NCBI RefSeq assembly: GCF_003289645.1
Contig: NZ_QLYX01000012.1
Span: 186,001 to 250,000, forward strand
DNA length: 64,000 nt
Origin: Actinomadura craniellae
GTDB taxonomy: Bacteria; Actinomycetota; Actinomycetes; Streptosporangiales; Streptosporangiaceae
Direction of reading: 5' to 3'
Shown: positions 32,470 through 40,814 of the stretch, piece by piece
Layout: each line of letters begins with the position of its first letter
How positions within the stretch are numbered: position 1 is the first letter of the stretch
Notes under the pieces: generated by a model
Seen by the model: the letters and a program-made list of their open reading frames with translations, nothing else
The model's database searches: none
What the model was told of the DNA's origin: nothing
Made by a program: the position numbers and the translations under genes

Positions 32470-33734
32470 GCGGCCGATACCTCCGGCCGGGTCAGGACCA
32501 TGGCGCTCTGGAAGCCGCCGAAGCCGCTGCCCACGGTGAGCGCGGCGCGCACCGGCTGCGCGCGGGCGTGCAGCGGGACGTAGTCGAGGTCGCACTCCGG
32601 GTCGGGCTCGTGCAGGTTGGCGGTGGGCGGGATGACGCCGTGCTCCATCGCCAGCGCGCACGCCGCGATCTCCAGCGAGCCGATCGCGCCGAGCGAGTGA
32701 CCGATCATCGACTTGATGCCGCTGACCGGGACCCGGTAGGCGTAGTCGCCGAGGCTGCGCTTGAAGGCGGCCGTCTCGTGCCGGTCGTTCTGCTTGGTCC
32801 CGGAGCCGTGCGCGTTGACGTAGTCCAGGTCCGAAGGGGAGAGCCGGGACTGCGCCAGGGCCGCGTCGATGGCCTCGGCCATCTCCCGCCCGTCGGGGCG
32901 CAGGCCGGTCATGTGGTAGGCGTTGCTGCGCGAGGCGAACCCGCCGATCTCCGCGTAGATGTGCGCGCCGCGCCGGCGGGCGTGCTCCAGCCGCTCCAGG
33001 ACGAACACCGCGGCGCCCTCGCCCAGCACGAAGCCGTTCCGGGTGCGGTCGAACGGCCGGGACGCCCGTCCCGGTTCGTCGTTGCGGGGCGTGGTCGCCT
33101 TGATGGCATCGAAGCACGCCATCGTGATCGGCGAGATCGGCGCGTCGCTGGCCCCGGCCACCATCACGTCCGCCGACCCCTCGCGGATCAGCCCGACCGC
33201 GTGTCCCACCGAGTCGAGCCCGGAGGTGCAGCCGGTGGAGACCGTGGAGACCGGGCCCTCGGCGCCGACCTCCCAGGCCAGCTCGGCGGCGATCGAGCTG
33301 GGCACGTAGTGGTTGAACAGGTGCGGTACCGCGTACGACTCGTCCACGAGCCACTTGCGCCCGCCGTCGCTGACGACGACGTACTCCTCCTCCAGCCCCA
33401 TCGTGCATCCCACCGCGCTGCCGATGACCACCCCGGTGCGGGCCGGGTCGAGGTCCTCGCGGTCCAGGCCGCTGTCGTCGAGGCATTCCCGGGCGCTCAC
33501 CACGGCCAGCTGGGTGACCCGGTCCATGCGCCGGACCTGCTGCGGGGACAGCCCCTCGCGCAGCGGGTCGAAGTCGCACTCCGCGGCGACCTGCGAGCGG
33601 AACGGGGAGGGGTCGAAGAAGGTGATGCGCCGGGTCGCCGGACGGCCGGCGGCCAGCAGTTCCCAGTACCGCTTGGTGCCGATGGAATCGGGGGCGACGA
33701 CACCGATTCCCGTGATGACCACGCGATGGTTCAT
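32466..33734 (-). CDS. ketosynthase alpha subunit of the type II polyketide synthase
   Basis: A 422-residue condensing enzyme with C169 in [10 protein letters not shown], His in [11 protein letters not shown] and His in [10 protein letters not shown], so the Cys-His-His set is intact. It has the usual KSalpha length and C-terminal [13 protein letters not shown]. Together with the CLF and ACP it builds the poly-beta-ketone from malonyl units. Its ATG overlaps the stop of the small monooxygenase gene, so all four genes are one operon read from the SARP-type promoter at 34,165-34,197. Confidence 0.97.
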   Translation of the reverse strand: MNHRVVITGIGVVAPDSIGTKRYWELLAAGRPATRRITFFDPSPFRSQVAAECDFDPLREGLSPQQVRRMDRVTQLAVVSARECLDDSGLDREDLDPARTGVVIGSAVGCTMGLEEEYVVVSDGGRKWLVDESYAVPHLFNHYVPSSIAAELAWEVGAEGPVSTVSTGCTSGLDSVGHAVGLIREGSADVMVAGASDAPISPITMACFDAIKATTPRNDEPGRASRPFDRTRNGFVLGEGAAVFVLERLEHARRRGAHIYAEIGGFASRSNAYHMTGLRPDGREMAEAIDAALAQSRLSPSDLDYVNAHGSGTKQNDRHETAAFKRSLGDYAYRVPVSGIKSMIGHSLGAIGSLEIAACALAMEHGVIPPTANLHEPDPECDLDYVPLHARAQPVRAALTVGSGFGGFQSAMVLTRPEVSAA

Positions 33735-34087
33735 GGGAGGTCTCGACCGGCTTCGTCGCCCGCGGGCCCCGCGGAAAAACTCCGGCGCGGCGCGTACAGG
33801 TTGGGTTCGCTGGCGCTCAGCCCACGCAGTGTCATGGCGTGCGGCTTGAATGCCGGATGGGCCAGCGCCTTCCGGAAACTGGCGGCGTCGCGCCAGTGCG
33901 CGATGTTGATGAAACTGTGCGGCTCATCGACGTGCTGGAGCAGTGTGTTGCGGAGAAAGCCGTCCTGGCGCGTCATGAACTCCGAGACCTCCGCGAAGAC
34001 GCGCTCGAATTCCTCGGGGGAGGCGTGGACGGTGAATCTGTTCACAAAAGTGACCTCGCCACTCGTGTTGGCGCCATCGGTCGACAT
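33731..34087 (-). CDS. ABM-family small monooxygenase-like protein
   Basis: A 118-residue ferredoxin-like-fold protein of the antibiotic biosynthesis monooxygenase type. It has [34 protein letters not shown], and the [21 protein letters not shown] core with a conserved Trp. Cofactor-free members (ActVA-ORF6, TcmH, SnoaB, AknX) oxidise an anthrone to a quinone. This one is first in the PKS operon and translationally coupled to KSalpha, as in several aromatic clusters where its role is uncharacterised. An AknX-like function is possible but unproven. Confidence 0.75.
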   Translation of the reverse strand: MSTDGANTSGEVTFVNRFTVHASPEEFERVFAEVSEFMTRQDGFLRNTLLQHVDEPHSFINIAHWRDAASFRKALAHPAFKPHAMTLRGLSASEPNLYAPRRSFSAGPAGDEAGRDLP

Positions 34088-34164
34088 TCCGACCCACCCT
34101 TTGCAGTGACAATGCGGTAGCGACGGGTCAAACCTGCTCAACGGCTCTCGCAGCACCCTTGACG

Positions 34165-34197
34165 ATGACTGGACCGACCGCTTCGAGCCGCCCTCGA
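34165..34197 (-). promoter_or_regulatory. SARP-type activator site and -10 element for the minimal PKS operon
   Basis: Read leftwards: TCGAGGG, 4 nt, TCGAAGC, 8 nt, CAGTCAT. Both heptamers carry a perfect TCGA. The monooxygenase start at 34087 is about 75 nt downstream. Confidence 0.82.
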
Positions 34198-34275
34198 CGG
34201 ACCACGCTCGCCGCACCTGCTGCACGTCCGGCGACACACTTTGACGTGGTGATTGCGTCATCGTATCGTTCGGTC

Positions 34276-35412
34276 ATGTTGTTTCCCGTCCCGAGCCTGG
34301 ACGCCGCCGACCGCCGGGTGCTCGACGAGGTCGAGTCGATGCGGCACGAGTTGCGGCACCAGGTACGTGCGGTGCCCGTCAAGTGGGCGGAGGGGCTGCG
34401 GAAGTTCCTCACCGCGGACGCGGTGGCCGCGTCGAACTCCATCGAGGGGTTCCGGGTCTCCACGGTCGACGTCGCGGACCTGATGGAGGGGGAGCGCGAC
34501 GTCGAGGTCTCGGAGGAGAACCGGGAAGAGACACTCGCCTACCAGCGCATGATGACCTATATCCAGACCTTGCATGACGTGCCGGACTTCTCGTACGGCA
34601 AGGGGCTGCTGAACGGCCTGCACTGGATGCTCCAAGGGCATCGCCACACCGCGGGAAAACCCGCCGGGCAGTGGCGCAGGGGGCCGGTGTACGTCACCGA
34701 TGCCCGCGATCCGAGCATCGCCGCCTACACGGGGCCCGACGCGCACGAGGTGCCCGGCCTGATGGCGGAACTGGTCGACTGGCTGAACGCCGCCGACGAG
34801 GCGCACCCGCTGGTGCGCGCCGCGATGGCGCACCTGCACCTGGTGTCGATCCACCCCTGGAGCGACGGGAACGGCCGGATGTCCCGCTCCCTGCAGACGC
34901 TCATGATCGCCAGAGAGGGGGTCCTGGCACCGGAGTTCTCCTCGATCGAAGCGTGGCTCGGCCGCCCCGGGAACACCTGGGAGTACTACCGGGAACTCGG
35001 CGCCCGAGGCCCGGCCTACCGCCCCGACCAGGACGTCTCCGGCTGGATCCGCTTCAACCTCGTCGCCTACCACCAGCAGGCCCAGACGGTCCGCAACCGC
35101 CTGCGGAGATCCGGCCAGGTCTGGACGGCCCTCGCGGACTTCGCCGCGGGCGGGCGCCTCGACGAACGCGTGATCTCGGCGCTCCACGAGGTCGCGCTGA
35201 GCGGCCGGGTCCGGCGGCTCCGGTACGAGCACGCCGAAGGGCTGAGCAAACAACAGGCACAACGAGACCTCCGCGACCTCGTGGCCGCGGAGGTACTCGA
35301 ATCGGTGGGCCGGACCAGAGCCCGCTACTACACCCCCGGCCCCCGCTTCCCGACCGGGGCGCTGGAGGTGGCACGGACCCCGATGAGCCTCATCGACCCC
35401 TACCGGACCTGA
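34276..35412 (+). CDS. Fic-domain protein (AMPylation-type) with N-terminal inhibitory motif
   Basis: A 378-residue class II Fic protein. The Fic core motif HPWSDGNGRMSR is at 193-204 with the catalytic His193. The inhibitory helix motif SNSIEG (53-58, S/TxxxEG) blocks gamma-phosphate binding until relieved. A C-terminal winged-helix-like region follows (LSKQQAQRDLRDLVAAEVLE), as in many bacterial Fic regulators. It is the first gene outside the PKS cluster and is divergent from it. Targets cannot be predicted. ATG 34276 is preferred as it starts the conserved N-terminal helix. Confidence 0.9.
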   Translation: MLFPVPSLDAADRRVLDEVESMRHELRHQVRAVPVKWAEGLRKFLTADAVAASNSIEGFRVSTVDVADLMEGERDVEVSEENREETLAYQRMMTYIQTLHDVPDFSYGKGLLNGLHWMLQGHRHTAGKPAGQWRRGPVYVTDARDPSIAAYTGPDAHEVPGLMAELVDWLNAADEAHPLVRAAMAHLHLVSIHPWSDGNGRMSRSLQTLMIAREGVLAPEFSSIEAWLGRPGNTWEYYRELGARGPAYRPDQDVSGWIRFNLVAYHQQAQTVRNRLRRSGQVWTALADFAAGGRLDERVISALHEVALSGRVRRLRYEHAEGLSKQQAQRDLRDLVAAEVLESVGRTRARYYTPGPRFPTGALEVARTPMSLIDPYRT

Positions 35413-35578
35413 GCTCTCCGCCTGACCGTCCACCGGCTTCAGCGGTGCACCCCGGACCGGCGACATCAGCCACGGCGAGCAGCTCACGTGCGCCGGCCTC
35501 GATTTCGGCGGGGGAGACGCCGGCGTCATGGAGCTCCCGCTCCAGGGTTTCCCAGTCCTGCGGGATGCGCTTGGGCAC
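35390..35578 (-). CDS. small hypothetical protein overlapping the Fic gene end
   Basis: About 62 residues starting at GTG 35578 (VPKRIPQDWETLERELHDAGVSPAEIEAGARELLAVADVAG) with GGAGGAG 7 nt upstream; a GTG at 35584 is possible. The first 45 residues look like a real amphipathic helical protein; the Gly/Arg-rich tail lies opposite the 3' end of the Fic gene (23-nt overlap). I do not recognise the family. An antisense overlap with a Fic gene is suggestive of co-regulation, but nothing more can be said. Confidence 0.45.
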   Translation of the reverse strand: MPKRIPQDWETLERELHDAGVSPAEIEAGARELLAVADVAGPGCTAEAGGRSGGELRSGRGR

Positions 35579-35662
35579 GGTCACTCCTCCTCGAACTCAA
35601 GGCCAGCCTTAACCTAGGCTCTCCGGTCGCACGGTGGAGGTGGGTCGGTAGAACCGGCCTGG

Positions 35663-36655
35663 TCAGGGTCCCACGTGCCCGGCGTCGATCGTGCGGCCCC
35701 AGGTGGTCTCCACGACGACGGACGAGCCGGCGGGGACGACGCCCCGGAGGCGGGCGCGCAGGTCCGGGATCGGAGGCAGCGCCGCGGAGGTGCGGACGGA
35801 GATGTGGAAGGTCGTCGATCGTGCCTGGACGTCGGTGACGGTGGCGTGCGGTTCGGCCGCCAGCCACTCGGTCGCGACCCGCTCCACCCGGGTCTCCCAG
35901 ACGGCGAAGAGGTAGTTCGCCGCCGTGCTCAGGACCAGGGGCACCGCCACGAGCAGGCCGAGCCCGCCGAGCGCCAGGACGGTCCGGGTGCGCGAGACGG
36001 CGGGGGCGGGGACGGCGTAGCCGAGGGCGGCGAAGACGAACGTCCCGGCCAGCACGAGCGATAGCATGTTGGACAGGAACAGCACCAGCGCGCCGGCCGC
36101 GAGCATCGGCGCGCCGTCTCCGAGGCAGACGCCGGCCACGACCAGCGGCGGCACGAGTGAGATCGCGATCGCCACCCCGGGCAGGACCGCGGCCACGTCG
36201 CGGCGGGCGAGGGCGACGGCCCCCGCGAGGCCGGTCGCCAGTGCAGAGAGCAGGTCCGCCAGGCCGGGTGACGTCCGCCCGGAGATCTGGGCGTTGGACA
36301 GTAGCTCGTACGACCTCGGCACGGCCAGGGACGCCACCAGCCCCACGGCGACGACCGTGGCCGCGCCGCCGAGGGCGAACCGCCCCGCGCCGGTTCTGGA
36401 GCGTTTCACCAGCCCCAGCGCCACCCCCATGATCGGCGTCGACAGCGGGGCGATGATCATGGCGCCGATGACCGTCGCGGTCGAGTCGGACAGCACACCG
36501 GCGGCGGCGATCACCGAGGACAGGACGAGCATCGTCCAGAACGCCGAGTGCTTGGACGCGCGGTCGCCGGTGCGCAGATCGAGATCGTCGGTGAGCTCCT
36601 CCAGCGTCCGCCGCTGCGCCACGGGAACGAGCCGGCTACGTACCTGCGCAAGCAT
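35663..36655 (-). CDS. DUF389 family membrane protein
   Basis: A 330-residue integral membrane protein with about seven hydrophobic segments between residues 40 and 250. It has the DUF389 core: FWTMLVLSSVIAAAGVLSDSTATVIGAMIIAPLSTPIMG and VLPGVAIAISLVPPLVVAG. A soluble C-terminal domain of about 80 residues follows. The function of the family is unknown. It is upstream of the alkyl sulfatase gene in the same direction but 67 nt away, so linkage is uncertain. Confidence 0.85.
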   Translation of the reverse strand: MLAQVRSRLVPVAQRRTLEELTDDLDLRTGDRASKHSAFWTMLVLSSVIAAAGVLSDSTATVIGAMIIAPLSTPIMGVALGLVKRSRTGAGRFALGGAATVVAVGLVASLAVPRSYELLSNAQISGRTSPGLADLLSALATGLAGAVALARRDVAAVLPGVAIAISLVPPLVVAGVCLGDGAPMLAAGALVLFLSNMLSLVLAGTFVFAALGYAVPAPAVSRTRTVLALGGLGLLVAVPLVLSTAANYLFAVWETRVERVATEWLAAEPHATVTDVQARSTTFHISVRTSAALPPIPDLRARLRGVVPAGSSVVVETTWGRTIDAGHVGP

Positions 36656-36721
36656 GTCGCTTCCGTCTCGGGCCCGGGATCCTCGGGGCGGGCGGTTCCG
36701 CGGGCACGACGCCCGGGGGGC

Positions 36722-38530
36722 TCAGGGGGTGACGATGTCGAAGTCGCGGTCGCCGCGGTCGAGGAGGCCGAGCAGCGTGCCGAGTGCCTGCCGGTCGCCG
36801 TCGAGCCGGGTCCCGTCCAGGTTCCCGGTGGTGGCCAGGGCGAGCAGTTGCGGTCTGGTGAGGGTCACGGTCAGGTCGGCCGGGGTGCCGTCGTGGGCGC
36901 GCGTCCGGGTGAGGACGCCGTTGGCGAGGCTGAGCCGCACCTCCTCCTTGAGGTCGGTGAGGTTCCAGTCGATGATCAGGTGGACGTCCCAGGCGCGCGG
37001 GCCGTTCACCCGGATGGCCAGGGAGTCGAAGATCTGGTCGGTGCCGAGGGCCTGGAGGACGTCCGGGCTGGTGCTGTCGATGGTGCTGACAGGTTTGTGG
37101 CCGCGCAGTTCGGCCGCCCCCTGGAGGTAGAAGTTCCGCCAGGTGCCGTTCTCGCTGCCCTGGCCGAGCCGGTCGTAGACCTCGGCGAGGAGGTCGCGGG
37201 CGGCGGTGTCGCCGGGGTCGGCGAACACCAGGTAGTTGAGCACCTGGGCGGCCCAGCGCAGGTCGCCGGCCGCGGCGGCCGCCCGGGCCTTGGGCAGGAC
37301 GGCTTCGGCGCCGCCCATGAACTCCACGTGCTTCCTCGCCGACTCCTGCGGCGGCAGCTCCCACAGGTGGGCGGGGTTGCCGTCGAACCATCCCATGTAC
37401 CGCTGGTAGACGGCCTTGACGTTGTGGGAGACCGAGCCGTAGTAGCCGCGGGCGTGCCAGGCCCCCTCCAGTGCGGGCGGCAACCGGATCAGCTCGGCGA
37501 TCTCGGTGCCGGTGTGGCCCTGGTTGAGCAGCCGCAGGGTCTGGTCGTGCAGGTAGGCGTACAGGTCGCGCTGCTGCCGCAGGAAGCCGGTCAGCTCGGC
37601 GGTGCCCCAGGTCGGCCAGTGGTGGGAGGCGAACAGCACGTCGGAGCGGGCGGCGAACAGTTCGATCGCCTCGGTGAGGTAGCGCGCCCACACCCGCGGG
37701 TCGCGCACCGGGGCGCCGCGCAGCGTCAGCACGTTGTGCAGGTTGTGGGTGGCGTTCTCGGCCATGCACAGCGCGCGCCGCCCGGGGATGTGGAAGTTCA
37801 TCTCGGCGGGCGCCTCGGTGCCCGGGGTGAGCTGGAACGCGATCCGGACCCCGTCGATCACCTCCTCCTGGCCGGTCTCGTGCACCGACAGCGTGGGCGC
37901 GATCAGGGAGATCGTGCCGGCGGAGGTGGTCTGGCCGAGCCCGGTACCGATCTGCCCGGCCGGTCCCTTGGGCAGTTCGGTGCCGTACATGTAGATCGCG
38001 CGCCGGTTCATCGCGGTGCCGGCGTAGACGTTCTCCGAGACCGCGTGCTCCATGAACTCCGCCGGGGCCACGATCGGGACGTCCTCGGTCCCGTCGAGGA
38101 CACCGCGGACCCCGCCGAAGTGGTCGGCGTGGGAATGGCTGTAGATCACCGCCGTCACCGGGCGCCGCCCGCGGTGCTCGCGGTACAGGGCCAGCGCCGC
38201 CGCCGCGCATTCGGTCGACAGCAGCGGGTCCACGACGATGACGCCCCGGTCGCCCTCGATGAAGGAGACGTTGGACAGGTCGAAGCCGCGCACCTGGTAG
38301 AGACCATCGGTGACCTGGTAGAGGCCGTGCTTGGCGGTGAGCCGGGACTGCCGCCACAGGCTCGGGTTCGCCGTCTCCGGGCACTCCGCGGCGAGGAACG
38401 CGTAGGCGTCCAGGTCCCAGACGACCCGGCCCGCGGCGTCCTTGATCTCCCGGTGTGCCGCCGAACCGACGAAGCCCCGGTCGGCGTTCTCGGCATCGGT
38501 CCGGTCCTCGGGTGGTGGCTGGACGTTCAC
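36722..38530 (-). CDS. SdsA-type alkyl/aryl sulfatase (metallo-beta-lactamase fold)
   Basis: A 602-residue zinc hydrolase starting with GTG 38530 behind GAGGAG. The metal motif is HSHADHFGG, with further ligands in MAENATHNLHN and ASHHWPTWG. The three-domain plan is metallo-beta-lactamase (about 60-330), alkyl-sulfatase dimerisation, and an SCP2-like C-terminal domain. No signal peptide is evident, although SdsA1 itself is secreted. It releases sulfate from alkyl sulfates such as SDS. The LacI-family gene lies upstream in the same direction. Confidence 0.9.
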   Translation of the reverse strand: MNVQPPPEDRTDAENADRGFVGSAAHREIKDAAGRVVWDLDAYAFLAAECPETANPSLWRQSRLTAKHGLYQVTDGLYQVRGFDLSNVSFIEGDRGVIVVDPLLSTECAAAALALYREHRGRRPVTAVIYSHSHADHFGGVRGVLDGTEDVPIVAPAEFMEHAVSENVYAGTAMNRRAIYMYGTELPKGPAGQIGTGLGQTTSAGTISLIAPTLSVHETGQEEVIDGVRIAFQLTPGTEAPAEMNFHIPGRRALCMAENATHNLHNVLTLRGAPVRDPRVWARYLTEAIELFAARSDVLFASHHWPTWGTAELTGFLRQQRDLYAYLHDQTLRLLNQGHTGTEIAELIRLPPALEGAWHARGYYGSVSHNVKAVYQRYMGWFDGNPAHLWELPPQESARKHVEFMGGAEAVLPKARAAAAAGDLRWAAQVLNYLVFADPGDTAARDLLAEVYDRLGQGSENGTWRNFYLQGAAELRGHKPVSTIDSTSPDVLQALGTDQIFDSLAIRVNGPRAWDVHLIIDWNLTDLKEEVRLSLANGVLTRTRAHDGTPADLTVTLTRPQLLALATTGNLDGTRLDGDRQALGTLLGLLDRGDRDFDIVTP

Positions 38531-38635
38531 GGCTTCTCCTCGGGACGCGTGCCGGCGGCGCTGCCGGTCACCTCCCCCGGCCCGGCCCAGTTCAGCGCAA
38601 CGAAAAGGGCAAAAGGCCATATCCGGCGACGTACG

Positions 38636-39649
38636 TCAGCGCGGGGCGGGGCCGGTGGACCGGCGGATGGCCAGGTGGGAGGGCAGGACGACCTGGTTGC
38701 GGGCGGGGCGGGCGCCGTGGCGGTCGCGCATGGCCAGGAGCATGTCGACGGCGGTGCGGCCGGACTCCTGGAACTGGCCGGCGAGGGTGGTCAGCGGCGG
38801 GGAGCAGAAGTCCGCGCCGAAGATGTCGTCGTAGCCGACGACGCTGAGGTCCTCCGGCACGGCCACGCCCCGCTCGGCGCAGCGCCGCAGGACGCCGATG
38901 GCGAGCAGGTCGTTGTGCGCGACGGCGGCGGTGGCGCCGGTGCCGAGTGCGGCGTCGGCGGCGGCGCCGCCACCGGCCAGGGTGGGCGGGAAGGGGCCGA
39001 TCCGCTGGGCGGAGACGCCGTGCCGGCCGGCGGCGGCGGTCAGGGACTCCCAGCGGCGCGCGCCCAGCCAGGAGCGGGGCGGCCCGGCGAGGAAGACGAT
39101 CGAGCGGTGCCCCAGCGAGGCGAGGTGCTCGACGATCTGGCGGGTGCCCTCGGCGTGGTCGACGATGACGCTGGGCACTTCGGCGACCTGCCGGCTGACG
39201 AGGACGAGGCGGTGCCCGGCCGAGAGTTTCGTGATCTCCTCGTCGGACATGCGGCTGGCCGCGATGACGAACCCGTCGACGGACGGCCCGAGCCGTTCGA
39301 TGTTGCGCGCCTCGACCTCGGGTGACTCCTCGGTGTCGCCGACGATGAGCGTGCAGCCCGCGGCGCGCGCCTGGTGCTCGGCCCCGCGGATGACCCCGAA
39401 GAAGTGGGGGTTGGTGATGTCGGAGACGAACAGCGCCAGGGTGTCGGTCCGGCCGGAGGGCAGCGCCCGGGCCAGGGGGTTGGTGCGGTAGCCGAGCCGG
39501 GTCGCGGCCTCGATCACCCGGGCGACGGTGGCGGCGTTGACGCGTCCGGGGTTGGACATCGCGCGCGACACCGTGGAGGGCGACACTCCCGCCTCCTTGG
39601 CCACGTGGTAGATCGTGGGCCGCCCGCTGCCCGCTCTTCCCGTTGCCAT
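38636..39649 (-). CDS. LacI-family transcriptional regulator
   Basis: A 337-residue repressor. The helix-turn-helix is at residues 12-31 (TIYHVAKEAGVSPSTVSRAM), then the hinge YRTNPLARALPSGRT and a periplasmic-binding-type effector domain. It is divergent from the alcohol dehydrogenase/TRAP/dehydroquinase operon, and a LacI-type palindrome lies between them, so it very likely represses that operon and itself. The effector is probably a substrate of the operon, such as quinate, shikimate or a related compound. Confidence 0.9.
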   Translation of the reverse strand: MATGRAGSGRPTIYHVAKEAGVSPSTVSRAMSNPGRVNAATVARVIEAATRLGYRTNPLARALPSGRTDTLALFVSDITNPHFFGVIRGAEHQARAAGCTLIVGDTEESPEVEARNIERLGPSVDGFVIAASRMSDEEITKLSAGHRLVLVSRQVAEVPSVIVDHAEGTRQIVEHLASLGHRSIVFLAGPPRSWLGARRWESLTAAAGRHGVSAQRIGPFPPTLAGGGAAADAALGTGATAAVAHNDLLAIGVLRRCAERGVAVPEDLSVVGYDDIFGADFCSPPLTTLAGQFQESGRTAVDMLLAMRDRHGARPARNQVVLPSHLAIRRSTGPAPR

Positions 39650-39704
39650 GTGACCTCCGCTCGACCCGTCAGCGCACAGGACAGTTTCCCATGATGGAAA
39701 GTTT

Positions 39705-39720
39705 TGGCAACCGCTTGCCA
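39705..39720. promoter_or_regulatory. LacI-family operator
   Basis: TGGCAACCGCTTGCCA has 6-nt arms around CCGC with the central CG typical of LacI/PurR-type sites. It lies 55 nt before the LacI gene and 95 nt before the dehydrogenase gene. A weaker TTTCC...GGAAA repeat is at 39685-39700. Confidence 0.8.
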
Positions 39721-39768
39721 TGCGCTGAACGGCAGATCTAGTGTCAACGGAACATTCCGGACATGTGG

Positions 39769-39789
39769 CGGGGGTCACAGTGACCCCCG
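39769..39789. repeat. 21-bp palindrome before the catabolic operon
   Basis: CGGGGGTCAC and GTGACCCCCG flank a single A. The centre (GTCACAGTGAC) looks like a protein-binding site; it sits just before the ATG at 39816, so it may be a second operator or a leader hairpin. Confidence 0.5.
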
Positions 39790-39815
39790 TCACTCATGAG
39801 CGAGGAACGAACCAC

Positions 39816-40814
39816 ATGCGGGCAATCGTCCTGACGGGACCCCGGCGCGCCGAGGTCATCGACTCCTGGGCGGAGCCGGAACCCGGGCCACATGACGTGG
39901 TCGTCGCGATGCGCGCGGTCGGCCTGTGCGGATCGGACCTCGGCGTCTACGACGGCACCCGCCCCACGCCCGCCCTGCCCTGGGTGATGGGCCACGAGGG
40001 CGGCGGGCGGATCGTCGCTACCGGCTCAGCCGTGCGCGACCGCCGGATCGGGCAGCACGTGGCGATCGAGCCCAACTACTGCTGCTTCTCCTGCCCGCCG
40101 TGCACCCGCGGCATGACCTCCGGCTGCGAGAACAGGCTCAGCCCCGGCATCACCGTGCCGGGGCTGCTCGCCGAACGGGTCGCCGTCCCCGCACGGTTCG
40201 CCTGGCCGCTGCCGGCCCCGGCCGGCGCCGAGGTCCTGGCGTGCGTCGAGCCGTTCGCGGTCGCCCGGTCGGCGGTCCAGCGGGCCGGCGTGCGCCCCGG
40301 CACCGACTGCCTGGTCGTCGGCGCCGGATCGCAGGGGCTGCTCACCTGCCTGTCGCTGCTGGCGGCCGGGGCCCGGGTGTCCGTCACCGACCCGCGCGCC
40401 GACCGGGTCACGACCGCCGAACGGCTCGGGGCCCGGGCCGCCGAGCCCGACGGCAAGCGCGACTTCCCGTTCGTCTTCGACACCGCCGGAACCCCCGCCG
40501 CCTGGGAGACCTCGACCCGCGCGGTCGCCACCGGGGGGACCGTCATGGTGATCGGGATGGGCCACGAACCGGTCGGGCTGTCGACGATGGAGCTGGCCCG
40601 GCGGCAGCTCCAGGTGCGCGGCTCCCTCATCTACGACCATCCGGACGACTTCGCCGCGACCGTCGCCGCGGTCGTCGGCGCGGCTCCCCGGCTCGCCGGC
40701 CTGCTGCGTCCCGGAGTGCCCCCGGAGGAGGCCGAGCGGGCCTTCGCCGAGGCCCGGACGGCTCCCGGCAAGTCCTGGATCGACCTGTCCACCTGGGAGG
40801 AGGACCACCGATGA
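39816..40814 (+). CDS. zinc-dependent medium-chain dehydrogenase
   Basis: A 332-residue MDR-family enzyme. Catalytic zinc ligands are the Cys in VGLCGSD and His in MGHEGGG; structural zinc cysteines are in CCFSCPPCTRGMTSGC. The NAD motif is VVGAGSQGLLT. Relatives oxidise polyols, amino alcohols or sugar acids. It is the first gene of the LacI-controlled operon and is coupled to the TRAP permease gene (ATGA overlap), so its substrate is probably the compound imported or an intermediate from it. The substrate cannot be named. Confidence 0.85.
   Translation: MRAIVLTGPRRAEVIDSWAEPEPGPHDVVVAMRAVGLCGSDLGVYDGTRPTPALPWVMGHEGGGRIVATGSAVRDRRIGQHVAIEPNYCCFSCPPCTRGMTSGCENRLSPGITVPGLLAERVAVPARFAWPLPAPAGAEVLACVEPFAVARSAVQRAGVRPGTDCLVVGAGSQGLLTCLSLLAAGARVSVTDPRADRVTTAERLGARAAEPDGKRDFPFVFDTAGTPAAWETSTRAVATGGTVMVIGMGHEPVGLSTMELARRQLQVRGSLIYDHPDDFAATVAAVVGAAPRLAGLLRPGVPPEEAERAFAEARTAPGKSWIDLSTWEEDHR

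Noticed and set aside
35596-35620. A second iron-box-like sequence (AAGGCCAGCCTTAACC)
   Set aside because: Too many mismatches to the 19-bp consensus and poor symmetry; probably chance.
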